Assembly: GCA_033439795.1 (NCBI GenBank)
Contig: JAUTDP010000006.1
Span: 2,914,001 to 2,978,000, forward strand
DNA from: Sordaria brevicollis
Taxonomy: Eukaryota; Ascomycota; Sordariomycetes; Sordariales; Sordariaceae
Direction: 5' to 3'
Length of the DNA stretch: 64,000 nucleotides
Part shown: positions 46,324 to 58,398 of the stretch, piece after piece
Position numbering within the stretch: position 1 is the stretch's first letter
How the letters are laid out: every line of letters begins with the position of its first letter
Position numbers and translations under genes: made by a program
The notes under the pieces: model-generated
What the model was told of the DNA's origin: nothing
What the model saw: the letters and a program-made list of their open reading frames with translations, nothing else
Database searches by the model: none

Positions 46324-47775
46324 TCAAACAGCAATAGCAGTCCCCGGTGTTCCCACCATCGCCGGCCCTCCGCTCACCGGCCCCAGCTCCGGACTTTGAC
46401 CAGGACTCGGACTACCGGAACCAGCCTCCGAACTAGTGGTCGAACTCCCTGGGACAATCAACTTCGGAAACGCGCCACCATGGATCAAGTACCTCTCCAG
46501 CTCAGACGAATCCATCGTCTTGCCCGGCTGGATCACCACCCTCCTTCCATAATCCTGTCCCAAAGAGTCAGTGATAATATCCTCCCAGTTCTCATCGACG
46601 CTGGCATGGAACTTGAACGTCTCCCTCTCTCTGGCTCCGGTGCGGATGTCGCCTGCTTCCAGGTCGCCTTCCAGGTGGAGGCGTTGCAACTTGGGGAGTT
46701 TGCCCTGGAGTGAAGCGAAGAGGGAACGGAATGACCCTTCGTGCAAGTGAACGCCGCCGATGGAAAGTTCAAAAGGCTTAGCGAGCCCGCGGCCTCCGAG
46801 GCGTAAGTGCGTGAGGGTCTTGGCGTGGCGCAGCAGGAATGAGCGAAGATCTTCTTCGGAGCAGGAGACGCCTTCGAGTTTGAGGGAGGTGAGTTTTGTG
46901 TAAGTAAAGTCCTGGAGCAAAGCGCGGAAGGAGAAGCCGAATTTGGAGGCCGGGGCGTGGTAGTTGTGGAAGGATAAGCTGAGGTGGGTCAGATTGGGCG
47001 AGAGTTGGAGGACGTGGCCGAGACCGTTGATGGCTTTGAAGCGGGATTGAGGCATCAAGTTTGCCGGAGGGTCGATGGTGAGGTCCAGCTTGGAGAGGGA
47101 AGAGAAGGAGGAGGCGCAGCAGTCGAACCAGTGCCGTCTGTCGTCGGGTAGGCGGAAGATTTCGAGCGGGAGTTGGTCGATGGTCAGGCTGTTGAGGGAG
47201 ACGTGGCGGACTGCCGAGATGATGGCATTCATGTTCTTGCATGTCTGAGCGCGGAAAGTTGGGTCACGCTTGCGGCAGTTGCGCACCAGGAAGACGTCCT
47301 TGAAGACTTCGATGTCGTAGGGAGACTTGGTGTAAGTGATCTCGAGGTCCTTGAGGTTAGGCAAGCGCTTGAAGGACTCCTCGACCATGGCGGAGCGGGT
47401 GTGGAAGGGTGGTAGGTCGCGGGCTTTACCCTCGAGCTCGTAGTACTTGATCCAGGCATCTTGAAGGAGGATGGACCGCTCCTCGGGCTCTTGCAGCCAG
47501 TGCTGGAAAAAGGAGGCGTGGCGAGCGCTGTACTCGTCGACTTTGGAGAAATTGAAGGTGATGGAGTTGATGGACCGGTTCAGTCGGTCGTGGTGGGCGA
47601 TCGAATGTAACCGTTGGACGTCGTCCTTATATTCCACTGCTCGGAAGTATGGTGGGAGCAGGTAGTCGTATCCCACGTCGGCTAGCCGGCCGGAGGTAAG
47701 ACGAAGGGCTCGTACTGATGGAGGGTCGCAGTTGTCGAAGATGAGCCGGAGCAGTTCAGCAGGAAGAGTATCCAT
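46324..47775 (-). CDS. F-box-like leucine-rich protein
   Basis: A single exon of 483 codons with an ATG start. The N-terminus MDTLPAELLRLIFDNCDPPS, continuing VRALRLTSGRLADVGYDYLL, fits an F-box (LPxELLxxIF..L..LRLxS). The middle contains irregular leucine-rich segments such as LPNLKDLEITYT, LSSLSKLDLTID, LSPNLTHLSLSFH and LTHLRLGGRGL, spaced like LRRs. The tail is Ser/Gly/Pro-rich. F-box proteins link substrates to Skp1-Cul1 ubiquitin ligases; large lineage-specific sets occur in filamentous fungi and most have unknown substrates. No intron is needed. Confidence 0.85.
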   Translation of the reverse strand: MDTLPAELLRLIFDNCDPPSVRALRLTSGRLADVGYDYLLPPYFRAVEYKDDVQRLHSIAHHDRLNRSINSITFNFSKVDEYSARHASFFQHWLQEPEERSILLQDAWIKYYELEGKARDLPPFHTRSAMVEESFKRLPNLKDLEITYTKSPYDIEVFKDVFLVRNCRKRDPTFRAQTCKNMNAIISAVRHVSLNSLTIDQLPLEIFRLPDDRRHWFDCCASSFSSLSKLDLTIDPPANLMPQSRFKAINGLGHVLQLSPNLTHLSLSFHNYHAPASKFGFSFRALLQDFTYTKLTSLKLEGVSCSEEDLRSFLLRHAKTLTHLRLGGRGLAKPFELSIGGVHLHEGSFRSLFASLQGKLPKLQRLHLEGDLEAGDIRTGARERETFKFHASVDENWEDIITDSLGQDYGRRVVIQPGKTMDSSELERYLIHGGAFPKLIVPGSSTTSSEAGSGSPSPGQSPELGPVSGGPAMVGTPGTAIAV

Positions 47776-50700
47776 TTTGGATGGCTGTATGATGTATGGT
47801 GTGAAGGTTGATACTTGTCGTAGATAGATGAAACAAGATGGACAAGAGTCGAGTGAGACGGTCGGCGGGTATATGTTGTTATATATATCTTGTTATGGCG
47901 TCGATGAAAAGGCGGTCATGGAATGTGTGTGTGTCTGTGTTGTGAGGCTCAGGCGGCTTGGGGGCGGCTGACACAAGCGTGGGTGTGAGGTGGTGGGTGT
48001 GGTTGTCGTTGATTGTCGTCACTTACAAGTCGCGAGTTGTCGGTTCGGGTGTGGGTTGACCGGCAACGGACGAGTGCATGGGGGGGAATTGGGGGGACAA
48101 AATAGAAAACGGATCCTGAAGGGGGGAAAGGGGAGTGATTTGCCCCTTATTTAGCAAAAAGTAGTTCCGAATTATTTGCAGCTGCATGGATGTTCTGTTT
48201 GGATCGATCTGTCATGAACAAAGGAAAGGACTGGTTGGTGGTGTCGTTGATACCGAAAGATTTGGCTCCTAAAGTCGGTGAGCTTAAGACAAGGGACGGC
48301 CTCAGATTCGTCGAGCCCTATTCCAGCCTATCCATACTGGGCCAACCCTGCCATTCCATGCCATCCCTCTGGGGACTGGGGGAGCACGCTGGGGCACCAA
48401 TCGACGCCATTCCTGGGCTCTGGTTGCTGGGTTCTCTTTGACTGGGCCATCCCAACCATCCTGTCCATCCGAAAAGACAGGGGAGTCAACACCTTGGGTG
48501 CATTAGCGGCCAGGAGAGCCAAACCGAGCTGCAAGCCACCACAGGTACGCCCACCCCCTTTGGCGTTGCTTGGGTCCTGCCGTCCACTAAGAAACTTTTT
48601 CAGAGTTTCCGGTACAGGCATTGCTGCCTCTTGAGCAAAGAGAGACTGAGAAAAAGGCACCTTACCCTACCATTCCGAGGGGGCGGGCAAGGAGAAGAGA
48701 ACATTCTTTGTGAGTGAGAGCCATGTTGTTGCTGATGCTGCAAAGCAAAGGCCCAGCCCAGCGCCGGGACAGGCTCCCTGCCCAGCCTCAGAAAAACAGA
48801 AAGAATGAGCGGTAGTGAAGGCGGTGTGAAAAGGATACAGCAGCAACTTTTTGTTGAACGGAAATTACGGGGTCACGGAGTAAACAGAGAACTGGGAAGT
48901 AAGAGAAAAAGGAAAAGAACCACGAGTAAAGGGTATGGTACGGTATGGGTAAAGAGGAGGTGTGATTCCGGATGTGTGATCGATCCAAGGTTCTTGCCGA
49001 TGCGATATGGGTGTCCTGTGATGGAGTGTTCAAGCACAGGCAATGTGATGAGATGATGGAGATGGCGGAGATGCTGGCTTGCTGGCTTGCTGCGATGAGG
49101 ACACCTTGTTTCCCTTTCACGTACCTTGTATGAACTTCCCCTCTTCCTCTCATCATCATCATCATCACCATCCTCGTCGTCTGTCGTGTTCTCCTTGACC
49201 GACGTTTTGACATGAACTGCAAATGTAACATGGTCCGTGATCTTTGTCCCAATCCCAAGTCCCGATCAACCCGCTGCCCACTCAACCCGCCTGTTGGGTT
49301 TAGTGCCCGATGACTGCAAAGCACAGAATGGCACGTGAGGGACATCACCTTGTCACTTTTGTTCTTGGGAAGGACAGTGAGTGATGCTACCGCACACTAC
49401 TGTAGAGGTAGCGATGGAAGCCTTGTCGCCAACCCTCTGGAAGCCTTTGCTGACATGCAGGTTTGCTTCTAGAAAAGTGTACCCACTATGGCCCCCGAAG
49501 TGTCGGAATGTGTATGGTGGCTTTTTGGGTGGTCGTTTGGGAGGGGCGGAGGGTTAAAAGGGGAAGGTTTCATTGCTGTGGTTGGCGAGCCACCCCTTCC
49601 AGCCCTGTGAGAAATACTCTGTGAAAAAAGACCGACAATTGTTGCTGACTACAGATACGGACGGCAACCCGTTCCCTCTCAACAGATCCACAGAGAAAAA
49701 GAGTGAATCATGACGATGCCGTATTCCAGCGAGCATTTTTCGACAGGTCTGCTCATCGGTTGTCTGATCAAAGAAAGTCGGCGAGAGGTGACAGGTGAGA
49801 TGAGGTAAGCTGCCGTCAACATCCTTGAACTGCCTGAGAGTCCTGGTGATGTTTGCGGGGGGGCCGCTACACTGGCTACAGTGTGTGTGCTGGGCTATCC
49901 TCGTGGTGGAGGAGGAACACCAAAACAGCGTTGCGATCCTACCGTAACCAGGACCCCCCGGCAAGCTGGCCGGGATGCTTCACCGCGAGTTCAACAAACG
50001 GACTCACCCCCCAGTTTCTCAGGCGTTCCCGGCGGCGAGAAGGCTTCACGACAAACGAAGATAATGGACAGCCGAACGGCATGTTACACACGCAAGCTGG
50101 CAACTAACAGGCAGAAGGCAGACAGCCTCCCTAACCCGTGGCCAACCCGTGCGTACGCGTGGGCATACGGGAGACATTTCTTGGTACTCGTTTTCCTTGG
50201 CTGGAAGCAGACGACGGTGATGTCGGTGATGTCGGTGATGGGTGGTGCAGTTCGGTGGTGATGGATCTCGAGGGCGTGCAGAATAGCGGACAAGAACATC
50301 ATCACCAAAAAAGCCCAACCTCCACTTCTTGTCTCTCACCGAAGGAGTTTTGCGGCACACCTTGTTGAGGGGTACATAATCCATCCCAATCGCTTACATC
50401 AGCCAGCCTGATCTCGACACTTTGATGTCATGCAGTCCAGTGTCGGTCTCGTGGGTGGGTTGTGATTATTCGTTTCATATTCCTGGCAACGACAAGTCGG
50501 TGAGAGCTTCAGGTTAATAACTCGTAGTTATTTACCCCCTTCCCCCTCATCGTTGTTCTCTTGCCCTTCCGGTTTCAATGTCATTCCCCTCAACGCCACT
50601 TTCAGACTTCGGAAGAGGTGAGTTCAGCTGGAAGGACTGCTCCGGCCGAATATGCCAAAGCATCCAACCGGAAAGGATACCACAATCGGAACGAAGAGGA

Positions 50701-52358
50701 TCAACAGCTGCATCTTGGAATCCCACAAGGGTTGAGACATACATGGTGGATGGCCAGATGGCCGCCAGCTCGTCCGAGGTCTCTGTCTGTGTCTGGCTTG
50801 TCTGTGTTGCAGGTTGGGATCATGTTCGTCCGCTCTCCGCTTTCTGTTCCGGGTTGCGACTTGTTTTACGAGTTGAGGGTAGAGATGAACCAACCATTTG
50901 GTTATGATTCTCTTGGGCAGAGTTTCAAGCCAGTTCCGAGTGGACGAAAAGAAGATCTGGGAGCTGAGCATCAGTCATGGCCTGCATGAGGCCCTGAGAT
51001 CCTCCCTTCTCGTACTCTCAGCACCCAACAGGTATGTACTCGGTAACCCCTCTTTCTCGTGTCGTGCTCTTTGGAACCCAAACAAGAGATCCTGATCCTC
51101 GTTGATCGTCCTCTCTTGGTGGTCTGGTGGAACCATGGCTCACATGGATGGCCCCCATCCTTTTTCGACATGTGCAGCTCTCTCTCCGCCTTTTTTAGCC
51201 TCGTGCAAGGCCAGTGACATGCAGTATCGCCGGATCCGCAAGCCCAGTGTAACCTCCGCTCTTTTGGCTGCGTTAACGTGCCTGATCGTGGGCCGCCGCT
51301 TTGGTCTGCGCTACTGGAGGCGGTGATGATTTGGACCGAGAAACACGTGACTGTTTATGGCATCATCTTTATCGTCTTGGTAGCTTAGCTTGGAATTATC
51401 ATGGTGTTGTTTCGGGTTCCGCGCGCCATCCTGTTGAAGTCGTGAAAGGGGAAAAAACTCAAATGCGACATCACAAAGTCAATTAAACACAACGGGGCCG
51501 GAAAGTCAACAGCTCCAGGGCTCCAGGGGCAACGGCAATGTGGGGTTTTGCTCACCGGGCTGCCCCGCCAATTGCCCGCTCCCGACGACGCACTAACAAT
51601 TATATCCACTATCCACGCCTTGTTTTAGGGGTCAACGGATACGGGCACGGGAACGGTCTCGGGGCCGGCAATTAACAATATCGGGGACACGATGGTACGT
51701 AATGACAAATGCTGTTTTGCGCAGTCTGTTCATTTCCGTTGAGGACGGGAAGTGGAAGGAGCGATTGGATGTCCCGCCAACTTCTTTCCCTCCACCAGTC
51801 AAAGCAGTCTCCAAAGAGTTCCTTCTTTCCCAGTTTCCCTCTTTTCATTTTCTGCCAACTGCACCATGTGAGGAGACTTAACTTGGGACACTGCACGGCA
51901 GGAACTGTCCTCTTTGATTGACTTGTCCATTCCATTCTTTTTGCTTCAAGTTGCTCCAACATCTCAGCCGCCCCCTCTTGTCCCCGACAAAAAGGTTCAG
52001 CCTACCCGCCGCTCGTTACCGTAAATCGACACCGAGACCATTACCGAGCATACAACTATACCGGCCAAGCTATTATACCCACGCGACAACGCCGACACCG
52101 ACGACGAGACGAGACGAGACTGTGCTTGCGCTTGCGCCATGGACATCATCGATGGTTGGACCTGATCTTCGACGACCACACACAGTTGACCTGCAGTAAT
52201 AACCCATACACATAGCTCTCCTGATTCGGTAACCTTCGCGACAAGATACAGACGGGAGCATTCACTGCCCCCTTCGAAGCTTACACCTCCAACGTCCCGT
52301 TGCTCTACCGAACCCCGCCCACCCTACTTAAACCTGTCAGCCGAATCACATCGCAAAC
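47776..52358. other. Long intergenic tract between divergent genes
   Basis: No gene is supported over 4.6 kb. It holds the upstream regions of the F-box-like gene (minus) and the RBR ligase gene (plus). A GATGTCGGT repeat lies at 50218-50240 and ATC runs near 49155-49175. The last 400 bp before 52359 are pyrimidine-rich and probably 5' UTR. Confidence 0.4.
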
Positions 52359-54326
52359 ATGCCCTTTACCAGCAGCAACACCCCTCAGGCCGAGTCTGAC
52401 AGGGAGTATATCTCGGACGAGGCCCATCTACAACCTCTACCTCCAGACGCCCCCGACCTCCGCGAACTCAACGAATCTCTCGATGCCCTTTCGACCGTCT
52501 TCCCTGACGTACAAATAGACGTATTCCGCGAGATGCTCTCCAGCTTCGACGGCGAATCGAGACTTGCTTTGGTCGCCAACGCTCTCATCCAAAACAAGGC
52601 CACTTGGGTCAAAGGCCGTTGGAAAGTCGCAGAAAAGGAAAAGATGCCCCACCATGTGCAGGCCACAGGTGCTGCTGAGATAGGGCCAGGTCCGCAGGAT
52701 GGGGTTTCAGTTCCCCCGCGGCACAAATTTCGGAGCAAGGAATACAGGAGCGCAGTGGAAAAACTTGCATGGCAAGAATTCAAAGGATTGTCCCGATCAA
52801 CCATCACCGCGGTCCTGGCCGAGAACAATTACTGGTACCCGGACGCCCGCCCAACACTGGTCAGCCTTTCGTCCAAATCCTGGCGGTTTGCCATCTCGTC
52901 TCTGTTCCTGCGCAGGAAATCTGTGTCTGGAACAGAGGCTGCGACCCACCCGCTTGTCATTTGGAAGTCTTCAGGAAGAGGCCCTACTGTTCCCTGTATA
53001 AAGACCACCGGCAACGCGGAACTAGATAAAGAGCTCTACGAGGCCCTCATTGTCCCAATCCTCAAACAAGCGCGCCAGGAACGAGAAGACAAGGATCACG
53101 CCATGGCTGCAGAACTCAACACGAAGGAGGCGGAGGAGCTACAGAGCATGTTTGAGTGCTCGTGCTGTTTCACCGAGGCAACGTTCGAGGAGATGGTCGC
53201 TTGCAACACTGACGGACATTTCATCTGCTTCCGATGTGTTCACCATACCCTTTCGGAAGCCGTGTTCGGCCAAGGCTGGCAGTCAACCATCAACACGGAA
53301 ACTGGCACTCTTCGTTGCCCGGCCATTGAAGGGAGCGGCTGCAAAGGGTGCATCTCCCAGGAACAGATGCACCGGGCCATGCTGGAGTTCAAGAAGGGCG
53401 CCGGGATTATGCACAAGTTTGAGCAGCGTCTGGCCGAGCACAGTCTCGTGGGTAGCGGGCTCCCTCTTGTTCGCTGTCCGTTCTGCTCCTATGCCGAAAT
53501 CAACGAGATATACGAGCCTCCCAACCCATCAACTGACTCTTCTCCTAGAAAGATCGCCTTTCAGCTCATATTCGTTGTGCTCTGCGTTGGATTCATGCCC
53601 ATCATACTACCTGCCGCAATGATTATCTCAATAGTCACCGTCCTACTGAGCTACATGCCGAGTATAGCAATCCTGCTTTCACAAGAGTACCAAGCCGCAC
53701 GCCAACGTCTCCAACGCCGTCGCCGTGGATCCAGGTTTAAGTGTCAAAATCCCGAGTGCCAGCGCGTATCGTGTCTCTCGTGCAGCAAAGAATGGATCGA
53801 CATACACGTCTGCAACGAGTCATCTCTCATCGCTTTGCGTACACAAGTAGAGCAAGCCATGAGCATGGCCGTCAAGCGAGTCTGTCCGCGCTGCAACACC
53901 TCCTTTGTCAAAACAGCCGGCTGCAACAAGCTTACCTGTCCATGCGGATACAAGATGTGCTACGTCTGTCGAAAGGACATTGGCGGAGACGGAGATGGTC
54001 CAGACGTGGGGTACAGGCACTTTTGCGATCACTTCAGACCAGAGGGCGATGGGAGGAAGTGCGATAAGTGCACCAAGTGCAATCTGTGGGAGGCTGAGAA
54101 TACGGAGCTAGTGCTGAAGCAGGCCAAGGAGGAGGCGGAGAGGAAGTGGTTTGAGACTGAGAACAGGGAATTGACGGGCGCCGAGAAGGTGTTTTTGGAG
54201 ACGGGCATGGCGATTGACCCAAATGCAGCGGCCAGGATGGATAAGTTGTATGCGAATGGCGGTTGGCGGGTGCCTACGCTGGCGGAGGTTTTGGATTTTG
54301 TTGTGGAATATGTTTGGGTGGCATAA
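52359..54326 (+). CDS. RBR (RING-IBR-RING) E3 ubiquitin ligase with membrane segments, TRIAD3/RNF216-like
   Basis: A single exon of 655 codons. Residues ~30-90 resemble a CUE/UBA-like helix set (LDALSTVFPDVQIDVFREML). RING1 begins at Cys267 (CSCCFTEATFEEMVAC..GHFICFRC). After PLVRCPFCSYAEI a hydrophobic stretch at about residues 398-441 can form two membrane helices (IAFQLIFVVLCVGFMPIILP, then MIISIVTVLLSYMPSIAILL). The IBR follows (FKCQNPECQRVSCLSC), then RING2 (CPRCNTSFVKTAGCNKLTC), where Cys522 in AGCN is the expected catalytic cysteine, then CGYKMCYVCRKDIGG. RBR ligases pass ubiquitin through this cysteine. The helices suggest a membrane-bound ligase. The assignment to the RNF216 subgroup is by overall motif order. 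Confidence 0.9.
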   Translation: MPFTSSNTPQAESDREYISDEAHLQPLPPDAPDLRELNESLDALSTVFPDVQIDVFREMLSSFDGESRLALVANALIQNKATWVKGRWKVAEKEKMPHHVQATGAAEIGPGPQDGVSVPPRHKFRSKEYRSAVEKLAWQEFKGLSRSTITAVLAENNYWYPDARPTLVSLSSKSWRFAISSLFLRRKSVSGTEAATHPLVIWKSSGRGPTVPCIKTTGNAELDKELYEALIVPILKQARQEREDKDHAMAAELNTKEAEELQSMFECSCCFTEATFEEMVACNTDGHFICFRCVHHTLSEAVFGQGWQSTINTETGTLRCPAIEGSGCKGCISQEQMHRAMLEFKKGAGIMHKFEQRLAEHSLVGSGLPLVRCPFCSYAEINEIYEPPNPSTDSSPRKIAFQLIFVVLCVGFMPIILPAAMIISIVTVLLSYMPSIAILLSQEYQAARQRLQRRRRGSRFKCQNPECQRVSCLSCSKEWIDIHVCNESSLIALRTQVEQAMSMAVKRVCPRCNTSFVKTAGCNKLTCPCGYKMCYVCRKDIGGDGDGPDVGYRHFCDHFRPEGDGRKCDKCTKCNLWEAENTELVLKQAKEEAERKWFETENRELTGAEKVFLETGMAIDPNAAARMDKLYANGGWRVPTLAEVLDFVVEYVWVA

Positions 54327-54943
54327 CGAGGCAGGCTAATGTGATGCTGGTAATGACCATGATAGGAACTGGAAAGGCAAAGGTGCATAAACAACTGGGA
54401 TAACGAATATTAATAGTTGAACATTCATTTTGCTTGAACACGATCAGGAATAGCCATCAACAGAGACCAAACTTCCAAAAATGAATTGCCCATCACTGCC
54501 ACTTCATGATACCTTCATGCCTTCTTGGCGCTACCACGACGTCGACGTCACGGCGTTTCCCTGGCGACGTTCAGGGGTAAAGTCAATGTTAGTGAAAGTG
54601 GATCTGTTAAAGCCTTACGTAAGCCATCTTGGCACGGTGTCCCAAGCTCCAAAATTCCTGGACGCGGGCAGGCAACTTGCCAATCGCAACCGAAGCGCGT
54701 CCCACCGTCCAACATCGCTGCGCCGCCCACGAGAGAGCTTCGTCAACTTTCGCGACTTTGCAACAGCTTCAGGAACATCACTCCCTCGACACAACAACAT
54801 TATCCACCAACCCGACAAAAGTTATTTCAGATACCACCAATAAATTGATTGTAAAACGAATATCGCATTTCGACCACATCCCATTAGCGACTAACAATAC
54901 CTCGAAGCACACCTAACACGAACTCCGCGACATATCAGCCGCC
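54327..54943. other. Intergenic: promoter of the Arp9 gene
   Basis: The 617 bp between the RBR gene and the Arp9 start contain the 3' flank of one and the promoter and 5' UTR of the other. No gene is seen. Confidence 0.5.
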
Positions 54944-57384
54944 ATGTCAGGCCAAACAGGCAAATGGCGAGAAGAGCAGGTGCTGGTCATCTGCCCCGGC
55001 AGTTCGACAACCATGGCACAGCTCGGTTGCGGCGAACTGACTCCTCCTGCCCACCGATTCCCGACGCGCATGTTCAGAGACGAAGAGACCGGCCAATGGA
55101 GGCCTTACCACACTTTCAAGCGGAAGAAGGCTGCGACTGCGCCTGCGCCTGTCGCCGAGGGAGAACCAAAACCGGAAGAAACCAAGCCAGAAGGAGAGAA
55201 GAAGGAGGAAGACGAGTGGGAATACGTTGAGGACCAGGATTCAGACGAGGGCGCTGTTTACCCGATGCAGGGTGAGTACTGCCCAGCTATTGCTGGATGA
55301 AGGCAAGGGAAGCGAAATGGAACTGACAACACAATGAAAATAGGCGGCCACATCGTCGTAATGGACGCCTTCCTCGCCTTCCTCGAACACGTCCACTCCA
55401 GCCTAACCACCACCTATCATAACACACCCATAATGCTCATGGCCTCTCCCCAATGGACACGACCCGACTGCGAGACCCTAGCGCGTTACATCTTCGAAAA
55501 GACCAAGACACCCGCCCTTTGTCTGATCAACTCCGCCATCGCGACCCAGTATGGCCTCAAGTGGCCCAACATGACCGTCGTCGACATCGGTTTCGAGAAG
55601 GTCGATGTGACGTGCATCTACGACAGCAGGATCGTGGCGCATCGCGATGTGGGCGCCGGGTGGCCATCGGGAAACAACAACAGCACGGACGAAGAGAAGG
55701 AAATTAGCGGCGGAGAGGTCTTCACGCGGAAACTGCAGAAGTTGTTGAAGGACAAGATCAAGGGATTCAACCGCGACATGGCCGAGCAACTCAAGAAGAG
55801 CAACATCTGCGAAGTCCTTCCCTACGCGCCCGACAAGCCGAAGCTGATGGACCTCCCTAGTGAGGATGTCCCTGCTGCTGCTGCTGCTGCTGCTGCTGCT
55901 TCTACCACCGGCTCAGCGGCCGCCCAAGCGGCTTCGGGCACGACGACGGAAGGACCCAAGATTGTCGAGCCAGTTGCTGACGAACCTACCTACGATGCCG
56001 ACGGAAACCTGGTGGACGACGAGGGCGTGCTCGACGTTGCGAATATCGTGGCTACAGGCCAGACGAGGGAGTTCCTGGCAAAGAAGGAGAAGGAGAAGCA
56101 GGAGAAGGCCAAGAAGAAGGGTAAAGAGAAGGAGGCTGAGGCGAACAGGGTCATGAGGCTGCCGAACTCGAAAAGGGTGAAGAATGTGTTTCACTTTGAG
56201 GAGTATGTTACTGAGGAGGTTCCCATTGTTCAGCCTGCTCCGCCAGCACCCGCACCCGCACCGGCTGCACCGGCTGCGCCAGCGACGACGGAGGGTGCTT
56301 CTAAGGATGTAGAGATGGCTGATGCGCCGGCACCACCAGCGGAGGGTGCGGAGAAGAAGGATGAGGAAAAGAAGGAGGATGGTGAGAATAAGGATGAGGC
56401 CAAGGCCGAGGAACAAAAACCGGATGCCGCCACTGCTACCGACGACAAGAAGCCCGAAGAGAAGCCCTCCGAATCCGCACCAGCACCGGCCACCGAAGCT
56501 CCCAAGCCCGCTGAAGAACCAAAGCCCGCCGAGCCCGCTACTGCCGCTCCAGAAGGTCCCGTCCCCACCGAGCGTCAAACCAAGCGCATCCGTCGCGACA
56601 TAGAAGTCGGCCTCGAGCGCTTCGAGTTCGCCGACCGCGCCGAGATCGACCGCATCGTCACCGCCATCTACAACGCCGTGCAATCCATCGACGACATGTA
56701 CATGCGTCCTCCCTGCTGGGAATCCCTCGTCTTCGTCGGCAACGGCGCCCGCATCCGCGGTCTCAAAGAAAACATCCTCCAAACCCTTCAAGCCCGCCAC
56801 CTCATCTCCCCTTCATCCGCAACCATGTTCACCTCCGAACTCCCCTCCAACATCGGCACCCCCACCGCCGGCACCCCCGGTCCCGGAGGCGCTTCAACCC
56901 CCATCCCCAGCGGCCCCGGCGCCCAATCGGGTTCTTTGCTTCAGGCCGCCACTACGGCCGCGGCAAACGCGAACTTGGGCGTTCCCGGCGCTCAAGGAGT
57001 TGGTGACGGAAGCCAGGGCCAGCATCACTTCCACTCTCAAACGCCGACGAACATCAAGCTTGCTCAGCTCCCTACTTACCTTAGCGAATGGACCAAGAAC
57101 GGGTTCGAGGAGGCCATGTTCCTGGGCGCGCAGGTGGCGGCGAGGATGGCGTTTTGCATACATAATTTTGATGCGCAGGGGCTGGAGATGCAGAGGTATA
57201 TGAGTTTGAGTAGGGTTGATTATAAGTAAGTTTTTTCTCCGCTTCTTTTTCCTTGGTGTGGTGGAAGGTAGAAGGTGATTCGGGTGGGGAGGAAGTAGAT
57301 TGGCATTAGGGACGAGAGGCTAACAATGACAACAGTGAACTGGGACCCAAGGGTATTAGGGCGCATTCTATGCTGGGGTGGTAG
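54944..57384 (+). CDS. arp9: Actin-related protein Arp9-like chromatin remodeller subunit
   Basis: Three exons (54944-55271, 55344-57225, 57336-57384) join to 752 codons. Actin-fold motifs include LVICPGSSTTMAQLGCGELT near the start, MLMASPQWTRPDCETLARYI, CLINSAIATQYGLKWPNMTV then VDIGFEKVDVTCIYDSRIVA, and later CWESLVFVGNGARIRGLKENI. Two inserts break the fold: an alanine tract encoded by GCT repeats near residue 285 and an Ala/Pro/Glu-rich insert at about 400-515. The last exon adds a C-terminus ending LGPKGIRAHSMLGW; without splicing the frame would stop at once after VDYK. In yeast Arp9 pairs with Arp7 in SWI/SNF and RSC. Assignment to Arp9 rather than another ARP is by overall motifs. 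Confidence 0.85.
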
Positions 57385-58288
57385 GGCTGCCTTTAGTCTG
57401 GTGATGCTTGAAAATGGAGGAGGAAGGGTTATACCATGGGTGAAGAACCGAGTTGGTGGACAGCGGATGGGCAGCGGACGGACATTGTTTGTTGGTCATG
57501 GAGAGGTTTAAAGATGTTTGATACTCACAGTTTACTATTTGGCAGGCGTCCAAAAGAAGAATCTTGTTGACACCGAGCTGGCTGGTTGACTGGCATGGTT
57601 GTGATGACTTCGCTTTGGGTGTTTGGGCGAGTTCTCTTGAGCGGATGCTGGTATAACTTGGGCGATTCCATGGTCTGTTGGATGGCTACGGTTGCTGCAA
57701 GGAAGGTGAGATGGCAAGTGCCATATCATATCATATCATGGAGTGTATGTAGCCCCATTGTCGCGTCATGGATTGTCTACTTGTCTTGCTGGTTGTTGTC
57801 TGAGTTACCTTCTACTTCTCTGTGGTCGGTAGACAAGTCGTGAGTCTCGAGGAGATGAGGGTGGCAAGTGCCATATCAAAGTACTACCAGAAAGCAGCCG
57901 CTGTTCTTGCATTTCTTTAGAATAGGATTGAGAGTTATTTGTCGACCGTCGCGTGATGATTCAATGAAGGGGAGTGGGCTTGTTCGATGTCTGTGGGTGA
58001 GTGTCCCAGATGATGGGGGTAGCGAGTGCTATAGCCTCGAGGGACAGCCTAGCCTGGGCTCGTTCACCCACTCGCGGCTTGACTAGCCTAAGTGAAGCCG
58101 CTCGTGGATTAACTCTAGCTTTTCACGGCTTCACGTCGGTCTCCGGGAAACACGGTGGTAGAAGCCATCCTGTAGAGGGTACTCTCCTCATTCTTGGGAG
58201 TTGGTAAGTCTCCAGGTTTCCTCGTGTGGCCATGGTCCTTGCCATGTTTTTTCCTTCTTCTTTTGTTCATATAACTGACGACAGCGAG

Positions 58289-58338
58289 GTTACTGTCATC
58301 TTTAAACCCGTTCTGAGGTCTTTTAAACTGACAGTAAC
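58289..58338. repeat. Inverted repeat, 10-bp perfect arms
   Basis: GTTACTGTCA (58289-58298) pairs with TGACAGTAAC (58329-58338). A TTTAAA on each inner side nearly extends the arms to 16-17 bp with one offset base. It lies about 60 bp before the CATATG sites. Confidence 0.8.
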
Positions 58339-58398
58339 TATCCGGGCGCTCGTAGATGGCCTATACCAACTTTTCTTTTCTTTCTCATATCCGGTTGT

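Noticed and set aside
55913..56800. A 295-codon minus frame opposite arp9
   Set aside because: Leu/Gly-rich reverse of the Ala/Glu/Lys-rich insert, with no independent support.
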